A stretch of 19,203 nucleotides of DNA from Thermus sp. JCM 17653 (lineage in GTDB: Bacteria; Deinococcota; Deinococci; Deinococcales; Thermaceae), in the NCBI GenBank assembly GCA_001311585.1, contig BBBN01000005.1, positions 1 to 19,203 of the forward strand, given 5' to 3'. Under the pieces are notes generated by a model that was not told the DNA's origin, did not search any database, and saw nothing but the letters and a program-made list of their open reading frames with translations. A program made the translations under genes and the position numbers. Of the stretch, positions 1-8,451 are shown piece by piece. The first letter of the stretch is position 1. Each line of letters begins with the position of its first letter.

Positions 1-1
1 T

Positions 2-571
2 GCGGTGGCCCGAGAGGTGGCGGAAAAACGGGGAGCGCCCCTCCACGTCCTGGACCCCCAAGACCCCCTCTTCGCCCTTCCCGCTCCCCCGGGGCTCAAG
101 GGGGCCTACCAGGAGGAGAACGCCCGCCTGGCGGCGGCCGCCCTCAGGCTCCTTGGCTTCCCCGAGGAGGCCATCGCCCAGGGGCTTCGGGAGGCGCAGC
201 ATCCGGGGCGGATGGAGCGCTTCCTCCTTGGGGGGGCGGAGGTCTACCTGGACGGAGCCACAACCCCCCGGCGGCGGCGGCCCTCGCCCGGGAGTTTCCC
301 GCCTATCACCTCCTCTTCGGGGCCTTTCCCCGGAAGGACGTGCGGGGCGTTCTCGCCCACCTCCTGCCCAAGGCCAAAAGCGTCCGCTACGCCCGGGCGG
401 GGGAAGGGGCTTTGGGGCGGGAGTTGGGGGAGCCCTTTTTTTGAAGACCCTTGGGAGGCCTTGGAGGACGCCCTGGGGTGGGCGCGGGAGGACGGGGTCC
501 CGGTCCTGGCCACGGGCTCCTTGTACCTGGTGGGGGCCCTGCGGGCCCTCCTCTCCCGGGGCGTTGGATGA
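2..571 (+). CDS. folC: Folylpolyglutamate synthase / dihydrofolate synthase, C-terminal part (5' end outside window; two frame breaks)
   Basis: This is the last ~190 residues of a Mur-ligase-family FolC, which adds glutamate to (dihydro)folates in the cytoplasm using ATP. The frame is already open at base 2, so the start lies upstream; the GTG at 5 is internal. Visible family signs are GRMERF followed by EVYLDGA and then, one frame over, H-N-P-x-A-A-A-A-L-A-R, the DGAHNP motif that opens the C-terminal Mur-ligase domain; the end reads VLATGSLYLVGALRALL, a typical FolC C-terminus. Two compensating breaks occur: a C is missing at about 258-259 (GCC CAC became GCCAC), and a T run at 436-442 has 7 instead of 6 T. 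Between them the continuous frame reads nonsense while the shifted frame is FolC-like. Likely sequence errors. The gene converges on the minus-strand lipoprotein gene at 705. Confidence 0.88.
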   Translation, partial: AVAREVAEKRGAPLHVLDPQDPLFALPAPPGLKGAYQEENARLAAAALRLLGFPEEAIAQGLREAQHPGRMERFLLGGAEVYLDGATTPRRRRPSPGSFPPITSSSGPFPGRTCGAFSPTSCPRPKASATPGRGKGLWGGSWGSPFFEDPWEALEDALGWAREDGVPVLATGSLYLVGALRALLSRGVG

Positions 572-613
572 CCACTTTGCCGAGGCCTTCGCCCGTGGGC
601 CTTATACCCCTTT

Positions 614-704
614 GGCGTTAATCCTTCGCCCAAGCCAGGTACGGAAGCCCTGCGGGCCTTTTGGCCGGGGCCCCCATGCCGGCTTGGGCCAGCATGGGGT
701 GGTA
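614..704 (-). repeat. Stop-adjacent hairpin repeat, class A copy 1, with ~50-nt tail
   Basis: The core inverted repeat is 672-699: 12-base arms CCCCATGCYGGC / GCCAGCATGGGG around a 4-base loop, with one mismatched pair in this copy (a C where the other copies have T). On the minus strand it begins exactly 5 nt (TACCA) after the TGA of the prcB-like gene. It is followed by GGGGGCCCCGG, a small GCCC/GGGC hairpin, and a tail ending in GGCGAAGGATTAACGCC. The whole 91-base unit is nearly the same as the copy at 13973-14065 on the other strand. It probably forms the 3' end of the transcript (inference). This repeat fills most of the 133-base gap between the two convergent genes; nothing else is recognised at 572-613. 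Confidence 0.8.
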
Positions 705-1756
705 TCATTCCCGGTCTTCCGCCAGGGTGCGCCCCGAGGGGTCGGTGAAGACCACCCGGCGCACCCGGTTGAGTTCCAGGACCACGTAGGGGCTGGTGAG
801 GGCCTGGGTGACGATGGCCCCGGGCCTGGGGGAGGTGAGGGTGAGGACCACCCGGGCGGCGTCCCCGGCGTAGGTCACCCCGGCCACCCCCAGGCTGTAG
901 CCGCCGGTGGGTTTCAGCCCCCAGAAGAAGGCGGCCACGCTCTTGTTGCGGAAGTCCACCGGGGGAGCGGGCGGGCGGGGGGAGGCGGTTGCCCACCACG
1001 AGCCCCCAGACCTCGGCGAAGCGGGTGGGGTTGTTGGCCAGATAGGCCCGGGGCTCGGTTTCCGTGTAGGCGGCGTTGGTGCCCTGGTCCAGGACGCGGT
1101 AAAGGGGAGCGGGTGGGGTCACGAGCTCCACCTTAAGCCCATACTGCACCAAGAGGGCGCCCACCCGGTAGGCGTCGGGGGGAGGGTCTAGGCCAAGGGG
1201 CCGCAAGACCGGCTCGGCCAGCTCAAAGAGCGCCACCTGCCGCCCTCCCCGCCGGGCCAGCACCTCCCGCAGGAGAACCTGGGTCTCGGGGCCGGTGAGG
1301 GCGTAGAGGTCGGGGGTCTGGTAGCCCGCGGGCTGGACCAGGGTGCGCCGTTCCCCTTCCTTGAGGCTTCCCGTGAGCCGTACCCAGCCCACCCCGTCGT
1401 AGAGCCAGGTGGAGCGCAAGGCGGCCTGTCCTCACCTCCACGAGGCTTCCCGAGATCCCCCGCACCGCCTCCGCCGGGGGCCTCAGGGCGGGCCCCACCT
1501 CCCGAAGGAGGGGGCTATCCTCCACCCAAAGGGCCCCGGGCACGGCCCAAAGGCTTTCCCCTCCGGGCTTCCCTAGCCGAAGCACCCTCTCTCCCAGGCG
1601 CACCTCCCTGGGCTCCCCGTAGAAGTAGGTCCAGCGCTCCGTGGCCTCGGGAAAGAGGAGCTGCGCCTCGGCCACCCGGTAGCCCGAGCCCTGGAGCACC
1701 TCGCAGGCGGAAAGCAGGGGGAGAAGCAACAAGGGGACGAGAAGGCCTTTTCTCAT
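705..1756 (-). CDS. Lipoprotein with PrcB-type C-terminal domain (two frame breaks)
   Basis: The reconstructed protein is about 349 residues. It starts MRKGLLVPLLLLPLLSAC, a lipoprotein signal with lipobox LLSA|C18, so it should be anchored in the membrane and face outward. The final ~65 residues (about 284-330) read GGYSLGVAGVTY, LTLTSPRPGA, VTQALTSPYVVLEL, the pattern of the PrcB C-terminal (PrcB_C) family first named from a treponemal protease complex; the family's role is poorly known. The middle part is not recognised. Two frame breaks separate three partial frames: at about 1420-1432, and at a C run (GGGGG on plus, 961-965) that has one base too many. Hydrophobic and domain content is continuous across both, so errors are likely. 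The start is the ATG at 1754-1756; there is no Shine-Dalgarno, and a TATCAT box 6 nt upstream suggests a leaderless message. A class A hairpin starts 5 nt after the stop. Confidence 0.7.
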
Positions 1757-1762
1757 GCCCCC

Positions 1763-1768
1763 ATGATA
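1763..1768 (-). promoter_or_regulatory. Possible -10 box for leaderless transcription of the prcB-like gene
   Basis: On the minus strand TATCAT is followed by GGGGGC and then the ATG, which would place the transcription start on or next to the start codon. Leaderless messages of this kind are common in Thermus. I find no TTGACA-like -35 at 16-18 bp, so this is weak. The same layout (TATGAT, 7 nt, ATG) occurs ahead of mutS. Confidence 0.35.
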
Positions 1769-1837
1769 CCCTTCTCCCCTTTCCCTCCTTTTAAGCTTCC
1801 CTTAGGCCTTCCTCCAAGCCGAGGAAAGGGGAGGCCG

Positions 1838-1911
1838 TGCGAAGCCAGGGTGGGGCGCTAAGCGCCCGTTCGCCACCATGAATCCCTCGCCCAAGCCTAC
1901 TTAGCTTCGCA
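1838..1911. repeat. Nested inverted-repeat element (MITE-like) between prcB-like gene and dppC
   Basis: Eight-base arms TGCGAAGC (1838-1845) and GCTTCGCA (1904-1911) enclose 58 bases that contain a second stem, GGTGG (1849-1853) with CCACC (1873-1877), and a near-perfect palindrome GGGCGCTAAGCGCCC (1853-1867). On the minus strand part of it reads AGGCTTGGGCGAGGGATT, close to the tail of the class A repeats (GGCTTGGGCGAAGGATT). So this looks like a structured, dispersed Thermus element or a fragment of one. No coding capacity. The rest of the 224-base gap (1757-1837, 1912-1949) shows nothing I recognise. Confidence 0.55.
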
Positions 1912-1949
1912 TACCCGAACCAGGGCTGGGAGGAGGCCCTTTGGGGGCC

Positions 1950-1977
1950 CCCCGCCGCGGCGAAAGCCGCGGTGGGG
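1950..1977 (-). terminator. Stop-adjacent hairpin, class B copy 1 (3' end of dppC)
   Basis: Arms 1950-1961 and 1966-1977 pair over 12 positions with one G-T pair; the core is CCGCGGC-GAAA-GCCGCGG on the plus strand. On the minus strand the stem starts exactly 3 nt (GTA) after the TAA of dppC. It is followed by GGGGGGCCCCCAAAGG. The same layout occurs after the MOSC gene at 14110-14135 with different but still paired stem bases. There is no U-tract, so a role in termination or in protecting the mRNA end is inferred. Confidence 0.6.
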
Positions 1978-1980
1978 TAC

Positions 1981-2828
1981 TTAGCGGCTCCGGGGGTCCA
2001 GGGCGTCCCGGAGGCCGTCCCCCAGGAGGTTGAAGGCCAGCACGGTGAGCATGATGAAAAGCCCGGGGAAGATCATGGTCCAGGGGGCGTTCATGGCGTA
2101 GCCCCCTTTGAAGCTGTCGGCGATCATGGCGCCCCACTCCGGGGCGGGGGGCTGGGCCCCAAGGCCCAGGAAGCCCAGGGCGGCGGCCTCGAGGGTGGCC
2201 GTCCCGATGGACAAGGTGGCCTGGACCACGAGGGGGGGAAGGGTGCCCGGGAGGATGTGCTTGAGGAGGAGGCGGCCGTTTCCCGCTCCCAGGGCCATGG
2301 CCGCCTGAACAAAGTCCAGCTCCCGTAAGGAGAGGACCATGGAGCGGGCCAGGCGGATGTAGACGGGCACCTGCACGATGCCGATGGCCAGCATGGCGTT
2401 TTGCAGGCTGGGGCCGGACACGGCCACGATGCGATGGCCAAGAGGGTGCCGGGGAAGGCCAGGAGGAGGTCGGCGAGCCAGCCGATGAAAAGCTCCGTTT
2501 TCCCGCGGTAAAACCCGGCGAGAAGCCCGAGGAGGGTGCCCAGGACCAGGCCGAGGCTCACCGAGATCACCCCTACTTGCAAGGAGATGCGGCTTCCGTG
2601 GAGGACCCGGGTGAAGAGATCCCGGCCCAGGTGGTCGGTGCCAAAGGGGTGCTCCAGGGAAGGGGGCTTAAGCCGGTTTAGGTAGTCGCGGTCGGTGGAG
2701 GGGTCGTAGGGCTTGAGGACGGGGACGAGAAGGGCCAGGAGCACCAAGAAAAGGGTGAGGAAAAGCCCTACCTTGCCGGAGGGGGATTTCAGAAAACGCC
2801 GGAAGGCTTGGCGGGTGGGGGTTTCCAT
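1981..2828 (-). CDS. dppC: Peptide-type ABC transporter permease, DppC/OppC family (one frame break)
   Basis: This is the second membrane subunit of a peptide (class 5) importer, about 282 residues. After a short cytoplasmic OppC-type N-terminus (FLKSPSGKVGLF) there are several hydrophobic helices, LEHPFGTDHLGRDLFTRVLHG, which is the hallmark loop of the DppC family, and the EAA coupling motif DFVQAAMALGAGNGRLLLKH near residues 185-205. The end, MLTVLAFNLLGDGLRDALDPRSR, is the standard DppC C-terminus (LNLLGDxLRDxLDPR). One frame break at about 2430-2432 (GCC ATC became GCATC) splits it in two frames. The start ATG at 2826-2828 lies 4 nt after the dppB stop, so the pair is translationally coupled. 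It is the last gene of the operon; no ATPase gene follows. A class B hairpin sits 3 nt past the stop. Confidence 0.88.
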
Positions 2829-2832
2829 GGCT

Positions 2833-3842
2833 TCACCGGTACTGGATGCGCGGGTCCAAAAGGGCGTAGGAGAGGTCCACCAAAAGGTTCACCAGCACGA
2901 AGGCCGTAGCCACCACCAGGACCCCCGCCTGGACCACGGGGTAGTCCCGGTTAAGGATGCCCTCGTAGATGTAGGAGCCGATGCCGGGCCAGGAGAAGAT
3001 GGTCTCGGTGAGGATGGCCCCCCCCAGAAGGGTGCCAAACTGGAGGCCCACGATGGTGACCACGGGGAGGAGGGCGTTTTTTTAGGGCGTGCTTGAGGAT
3101 GACCTGGCGCTCGGCCAGGCCCTTGGCGCGGGCGGTGCGCACGTAGTCCTGGGAGAGGACCTCCAGCATGGCGCTACGGGTGATGCGGGTGAGGATGGCC
3201 AGGGGGATGGTCCCCAGGGTCAGGGCCGGGAGGACCAGGTGCCGAAGGGCGTCTAGGAACACCGTTGGCCGACCCTGGAGGAGGCTGTCTAGGAGGAGGA
3301 AGCCGCTGAGGGGCCGGAAGTCCAGGGCGAGCTCCGTGGAAAGCCTTCCCCCCGTGGGGACCAGTGGAGGTTCACGGCGAAAAGGTAGACCAGGAGGAGG
3401 CCAAGCCAGAAGACGGGCATGGAGACCCCCACCAAGGAGAGGCTCATGGAGAGGGTGTCCAGAAGGCTGTTCTTGCGCACCGCTGCCAGGATGCCCACCG
3501 GCACACCCACCGCCACCGCCACCAAGGTGGCGCTCACGGCCAGCTCAAAGGTGGCGGGCCAGCGCCGCTTCAGCTCCTCGGCCACGGGGATGGTGGAGAC
3601 GGCGCTTTGGCCCAGGTCCCCTGTGAGGACGCTCTTCAGGAAGGTGAGGTACTGTACGTGGAGGGGGCGGTTGAGCCAAGCTTTTCCCTGAGGGCCGCAA
3701 GCTGCTCGGGGGTGCCCCGCTCCCCCAGGATGGCCTGGGCGGGGTCCCCGGGGATGAGCTGGAGGAAGGTGAAGACCAAAAGGGTGATGCCCAAGAGCAC
3801 GGGGACGAGCCCCAGAAGCCTCCGCAAAATGTAGCTCCCCAT
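2833..3842 (-). CDS. dppB: Peptide-type ABC transporter permease, DppB/OppB family (three frame breaks)
   Basis: The reconstructed protein is about 336 residues. It begins [20 protein letters not shown] and has the DppB N-terminal signature [10 protein letters not shown], the periplasm-facing segment with [10 protein letters not shown] and GDLGQS, then the transmembrane core ([20 protein letters not shown]) and the EAA motif [20 protein letters not shown], ending [18 protein letters not shown] as in the family. Frame breaks: a G missing (CC on plus, 3676-3677); a C missing (GGGG on plus, 3356-3359); and one extra A in a run (TTTTTTT on plus, 3077-3083). Each restored frame gives uninterrupted family sequence. 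The start ATG at 3840-3842 is supported by GAGG 7 nt upstream. It lies 52 nt after the binding-protein gene, with a terminator between them, and forms the membrane channel with DppC. Confidence 0.87.
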
Positions 3843-3853
3843 TTCTTCGCCTC

Positions 3854-3883
3854 AAAAAGCCCGGACCCCCCGAAGGGGTCCGG
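3854..3883 (-). terminator. Intrinsic terminator between the binding-protein gene and dppB
   Basis: On the minus strand CCGGACCCC, a 5-nt loop TTCGG, and GGGGTCCGG form a 9-bp stem (arms 3875-3883 and 3861-3869 on plus), followed by GC and TTTTT (3854-3858). It is the only hairpin in the window with a proper U-tract in the sense direction. Placed after the first gene of the operon, it should end most transcripts and let a fraction read through to dppB-dppC, which would give excess binding protein (inference). Confidence 0.85.
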
Positions 3884-3894
3884 AAAACCACGCC

Positions 3895-5475
3895 TTAGCG
3901 CTTCTCTATGGTCTCAAAGGACTCAGAGCCCAGGGGGCTCGGCGTCCAGCCGGTGACGTTCTGGCGCTTGGCCAAGAGGGGCTGGGAGTGAACGATGGGG
4001 ATGCGCAGGGCCAGGTTGAAGGTGAGCTCGTCGGCTTGCTGGTAGAGGCGCTTGCGCTCCTCCAGGTTGGGGGTGGTGGCGGCCTTGGTAAGGAGGTCGC
4101 CCAGCTCCTTCACGCAGAGGGGCTTCCCGCTGCCGTCAAAGAGGTCGGCGATGGGGCAGGCGAAGTGGGGGTCAAAGAAGTTCTGGGGGTCGCCGTAGTC
4201 CCCGGTCCAGCCCAGCATGTAGCTTGGAAGCCGGGGGCCTTCTTGCGATCCGCAAGATAGCTGGCCCAGTCCTTGGTCTGAAGCTTCACCCGGATGCCGA
4301 GGGCGGAGAGGTCGGCGGCCATGGCCTCGGCGATCTCTTTGGGGGTGGGGAAGTAGGGGCGGGAGACGGGCATGTACCAGAGGTCCATCTCAAAGCCCCC
4401 CGGGTAGCCCGCTTCCGCCAGGAGGGCCTTGGCCTTCTGGGGGTTGAACTCGTAGTCCGTGACCTTGGGGGACTGGAAGGCCTTCATGGAAGGCGGGGTG
4501 AAGTGGCCGTCGGTGATCCCCAGCTTCCCCCAGAAGGCCTGGACGATGGCCTTTTTGTTGATGGCCATGGCGATGGCCTGGCGCACCCTGGGGTCGGACA
4601 GGGGCTTGTGGGAGGGGTTCAAGGCCAGGTAGCCCACGTTGAAGGAGGGCCGGAAGACCGGGGCCAGGTTCTTGTCGGCCTCCAGGTCCTTGAGGTTGGC
4701 CGGGGGAATGTCGGTGGTGAAGTCAATGGTGCCGGCCTTCAGGCCGCCAGCCGGGCAGCGGGGTCCTTGATGACCCGGATGACCACCCGGTCCATCTTGG
4801 GAGGCCCGCTTTCCAGTAGGTGGGGTTCCTCCCCAGGACGATCTGCTCCCCAGGCCGCCACTCTACCAGCCGGAAGGGCCCGGTGCCCACGGCGCTCCCC
4901 GTGGGGGAGCCGTACCTGGCCCCGTCCTTCCTTATGGCGCTTGGGCTTGCGATGCCGAAGTAGCCCGAGCCGATGGCGGCGGGGAAGGCGGGGAAGGGCT
5001 GGGTGAGGACAAAGCGGATGGTGTATTTGTCCACCACCTGGATTTCCTTCAGCAAGGAGCCCTCCTCGCCCTTGAAACCGCCGAAAAGCTCGGGCCAGAT
5101 CTCGTAGCGGGCGGCGGCGTCAATGCGGGTGGGGTTCTTGGGGTCCCACCAGCGCTCCACGTTGAACTTCACCGCCTCGGCGGTGAGCTCGGTGCCGTCC
5201 TGGAACTTCACCCCCTGGCGCAGGCGGAAGGTCCAGACCTTGCCGTCTTGGCTGCTGAACCAGCTGGTGGCTAGGCCGGCCGTGACCTCTGTGCTTCCCG
5301 GCTTGAAGTCCACCAGGGTGTCGTAGATCTGGCGCTGGACGTAGATGGAGATGCCGTCGGTGATGTTGCCGGGCTCGAGGCTCACCGGCTCCCCGTTGGC
5401 CCCGAACACCAGGGTCTTCTGAGCGAGGCCGAGGCCCAAGGCCACGGCAAGACCGAGTAGGACTTTTCCTTTCAT
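3895..5475 (-). CDS. Peptide-type ABC transporter substrate-binding protein, family 5 (three frame breaks)
   Basis: About 527 residues when joined. The N-terminus MKGKVLLGLAVALGLGLAQ is a cleavable Sec signal with no lipobox Cys. Family-5 features follow: GANGEPVSLEPG, the IYDTLVDFKPGS segment, WTFRLRQGVKFQDGTELTAEAVKFNVERW, VGTGPFRLVEWRPGEQIVLGRNPTYW (in pieces), DPRVRQAIAMAINKKAI, and a C-terminus TGWTPSPLGSESFETI like DppA-type proteins. Frame breaks: a C missing at 4799-4801, one at 4742-4743, one at 4221-4223. Upstream of the ATG (5473-5475) is AAGGAG, 4-5 nt away. The ligand cannot be read from sequence: di- or oligopeptides are most likely, but nickel or opines are possible within this family. 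First gene of the operon with dppB and dppC. Confidence 0.87.
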
Positions 5476-5518
5476 AGAGCTCCTTTCTGGGGTCCTTTCC
5501 CCTTGTCGTGCCGGACCA

Positions 5519-5548
5519 AGTATAAAGCGCCCCCCTAGGGGGGCGCAA
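5519..5548 (-). promoter_or_regulatory. Promoter of the peptide-transporter operon with a 20-bp palindrome in the spacer
   Basis: On the minus strand TTGCGC (5543-5548), an 18-bp spacer and TATACT (5519-5524) make a plausible promoter; transcription would start near 5512, about 37 nt ahead of the ATG. The perfect 20-bp palindrome GCGCCCCCCTAGGGGGGCGC (5527-5546) fills the spacer and covers most of the -35 box. A protein bound there would block RNA polymerase, so it is a candidate operator. It is not a terminator for livF, which is transcribed away from it from further downstream. Confidence 0.6.
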
Positions 5549-5607
5549 GCCCGGGGTATCCGCCGCTTCCTTGGCCCGGGGAAGCTCCCAAGGACTTCTA
5601 CCGGGGC

Positions 5608-5640
5608 CCCCATGCTGGCTTGGGCCAGCATGGGGTGGTG
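5608..5640 (-). repeat. Stop-adjacent hairpin repeat, class A copy 2 (3' end of livF)
   Basis: A perfect 12-bp stem CCCCATGCTGGC / GCCAGCATGGGG with a 4-base loop (5608-5635) begins exactly 5 nt (CACCA) after the TAA of livF on the minus strand. It is followed by the shared GGGGGCCCCGGT block, after which similarity to copies 1 and 3 fades. It probably marks the 3' end of the liv transcript. Confidence 0.75.
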
Positions 5641-6350
5641 TTACCCCTCGCCGAGGTAGGCCTTCTGCACCTCGGGGTTTTCCGCAAGCTCCCGGGCGGG
5701 CCCAAAGAGGGTGATCTCCCCCGTGGCGAGGACGTAGCCCCGGTGGGCGATCTGCAGGGCCAGGCGGGCGTTTTGCTCCACCAGGAGGATGGTGCGCCCT
5801 TCCCGGTTTAGCTTCTGGATGATCTCAAAGATGAAGTCCACCAGGACGGGGGCCAGGCCCATGGAGGGTTCATCCATCAGGAGGATGCGGGGGTTTTGCA
5901 TGAGGGCCCGGCCGATGGCCAGCATCTGCTGTTCCCCACCCGAAAGGGTTCCCCCCTTTTGCTGGCGGCGCTCGTAGAGCCGGGGGAAGAGGGTAAAGAC
6001 CTCTTCCTTGCGCTTTTCCACCACCTTGCGGTCCTTTTCCAGGTAGGCCCCGATCTCCAGGTTCTCTTCCACGGTAAGGCGGGGGAAGATCCTCCGCCCC
6101 TCGGGCACGTGCCCCACCCCTAGGGCCACGATCTCGTGGGCGGGCAGGCGGTGGATGGGCCTCCCCTGGAAGAGGACCTCGCCCTGTCTTGGCCTCACCA
6201 GGCCGCTGATGGTGCGCAAGGTGGTGCTTTTGCCCGCCCCGTTGGAGCCGATGAGGGTGACGATCTCCCCCTCCTCCACCCGGAGGGAGATGCCCTTGAG
6301 GGCGTGGATGTGCCCGTAGTAGGTGTGGACTTCCCTAAGCTCCAAGAGGC

Positions 6351-6354
<4 letters not shown>
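5641..6354 (-). CDS. livF: Branched-chain amino acid ABC transporter ATP-binding protein LivF
   Basis: One of the two cytoplasmic ATPases that drive the Liv importer; 237 residues, the usual length, with no frame break. Walker A is GSNGAGKST at 36-44, the signature LSGGEQ at 137-142, and Walker B ILLMDEP at 157-163. [18 protein letters not shown] (82-99) replaces the Q-loop glutamine with the PEGR form typical of LivF, and the H-loop histidine is Gln in LVEQN (191-195), also normal for LivF. The N-terminus [19 protein letters not shown] is standard. The ATG at 6352-6354 overlaps the livG stop by 4 nt (ATGA), so translation is coupled. Last gene of the operon; a class A hairpin follows 5 nt after the stop. 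Confidence 0.96.
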
Positions 6355-7123
<769 letters not shown>

Positions 7124-7127
<4 letters not shown>

Positions 7128-8451
7128 GCTTCCTCCATTTCCGACCGGTGGCGCCTTTCGGGGATCAGCCCTTCCGGGCGGAAGATCATCATGAGCACCA
7201 GGATAAGCCCGAAGACCAGCCTCTCGTACTTGGCGGGGTCCACCTGGCTTGGGATCTGGGGGAAGCTGGTGCGCACGAACTCGCTGAAGGTCTTGAGGAC
7301 GTCCAGGTTGAGGATGGTGAGGGCCGCTGCCCCCAGGATGGCCCCGGGGATGGAGCCCATCCCTCCCAGGATGACCATGGCCAGGATGGTGATGGAGGCC
7401 AGGAGGGTGAAGGACTCCGGGGAGACGAAGGTGCGCTGGGCGGCGAAGATGACCCCCATGACCCCGGAAAAGGCCGCCCCGGTCATGAAGGCCAAGAGCT
7501 TGGTGGGCAGGAGGGGGATTCCCATGGAGCGGGCGGCCACCTCGTCTTCCCGGATGGCCACCCAGGCCCGGCCGAAGCGGGAGTTGGCCAGGTTGACGTT
7601 CACCAGGACCACCAGGCCGATCATGAGGAGGACCAGGAGGTAGAAGAAGAGCTGGTAATCCGTGGTCTGGTCCAGGCGCACGCCCAAGTGAGCCATAAGG
7701 CTCCGGAACCCGTCTATGGGGGGGCGCATCACCGGGGTGATGCCCTGGGGTCCGTTGGTGAAGTTAATGGGGTGGTCCAGGTTGTTGGCCAGGATGCGCA
7801 CCACCTCCCCCAGCCCCAGGGTGACGATGGCCAGGTAGTCCCCCCTAAGGCGCAGGGCGGGCAGGCCGATGAGGAGGCCGGTGAGGGCGGTGGTGACCAC
7901 GGCGATCCCCATGAAGAGGTACATGTACTCCCCAGGCAAGGGGAAGTGGCCCCTCATGAAGTTCCTGGCCTGCTCCGAGCCGAAGATGGCCCAGGTGTAG
8001 GCCCCCACGGCGAAGAAGGCGGCGTAGCCCAGGTCCAGAAGCCCCGCCATCCCCACCACCACGTTGAGGCCCAGGGCCATGGCGGCGTAGATGCCGATCT
8101 GGATGCCCAGCTCAAAGACGAAGGTGTTGGCGAAGCCGGCGATGGGGACGGAAAGGAGGAGGATGGCCAGGCCCAGGAGGACCCGGACCCAGGTGGGGAT
8201 CCTGGGCAGGGTGGTGAGGGCCACCAGGATGCCCACTAGGCCGATGAGGCCCAGGGTGTTGCCGGAGCGCTGGAGACCCAGGGTAAAGGCCAAGGTGAGG
8301 AAGGCCAGGCTCAGGGTGCGGGCGTTCGGGGTAAGGCGGGCGAAGGCGGTGTAGAGGAGGGCGCCCAGGCCGAAAATGCTGCTCAGGCTCCCGGGGCCAA
8401 GAAGGCCAGGGCCAGGTAGCCCAGGCTTAGGGCGAGGGCGAGGGCGTTCAT
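7124..8451 (-). CDS. livM: Branched-chain amino acid ABC transporter permease LivM (one frame break near the start)
   Basis: Membrane subunit of the Liv importer, about 442 residues, with many hydrophobic helices. The LivM core is clear: YAAMALGLNVVVGMAGLLDLGY, GAYTWAIFGS, LRLRGDYLAIVTLGLGEVVRILANN, NGPQGIT, and the cytoplasmic coupling loop NSRFGRAWVAIREDEVAARSMGI. The start is the ATG at 8449-8451, overlapping the livH stop (ATGA); it opens MNALALALSLGYLALAFL. A G is missing at about 8397-8398 (plus CC); after restoring it the frame continues GPGSLSSIFGLGALLYTAFARL into the long open frame. Taking the first start in that frame (TTG at 8293) would wrongly drop ~53 residues of membrane segment. 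It sits between livH and livG in the coupled cluster. Confidence 0.92.

Noticed and set aside
153..1136. 327-codon plus-strand open frame bridging folC and the lipoprotein gene
   Set aside because: Crosses a structured repeat, is Gly/Arg/Pro-rich, and overlaps two genes with recognisable motifs.
3077..3083. Programmed frameshift or transcriptional slippage at the A7 run in dppB (and T7 in folC)
   Set aside because: Thermus dnaX is known to use slippage on a longer A run, so this was considered, but dppB has two other unrelated breaks and the whole window shows homopolymer indels, so sequence error is simpler.
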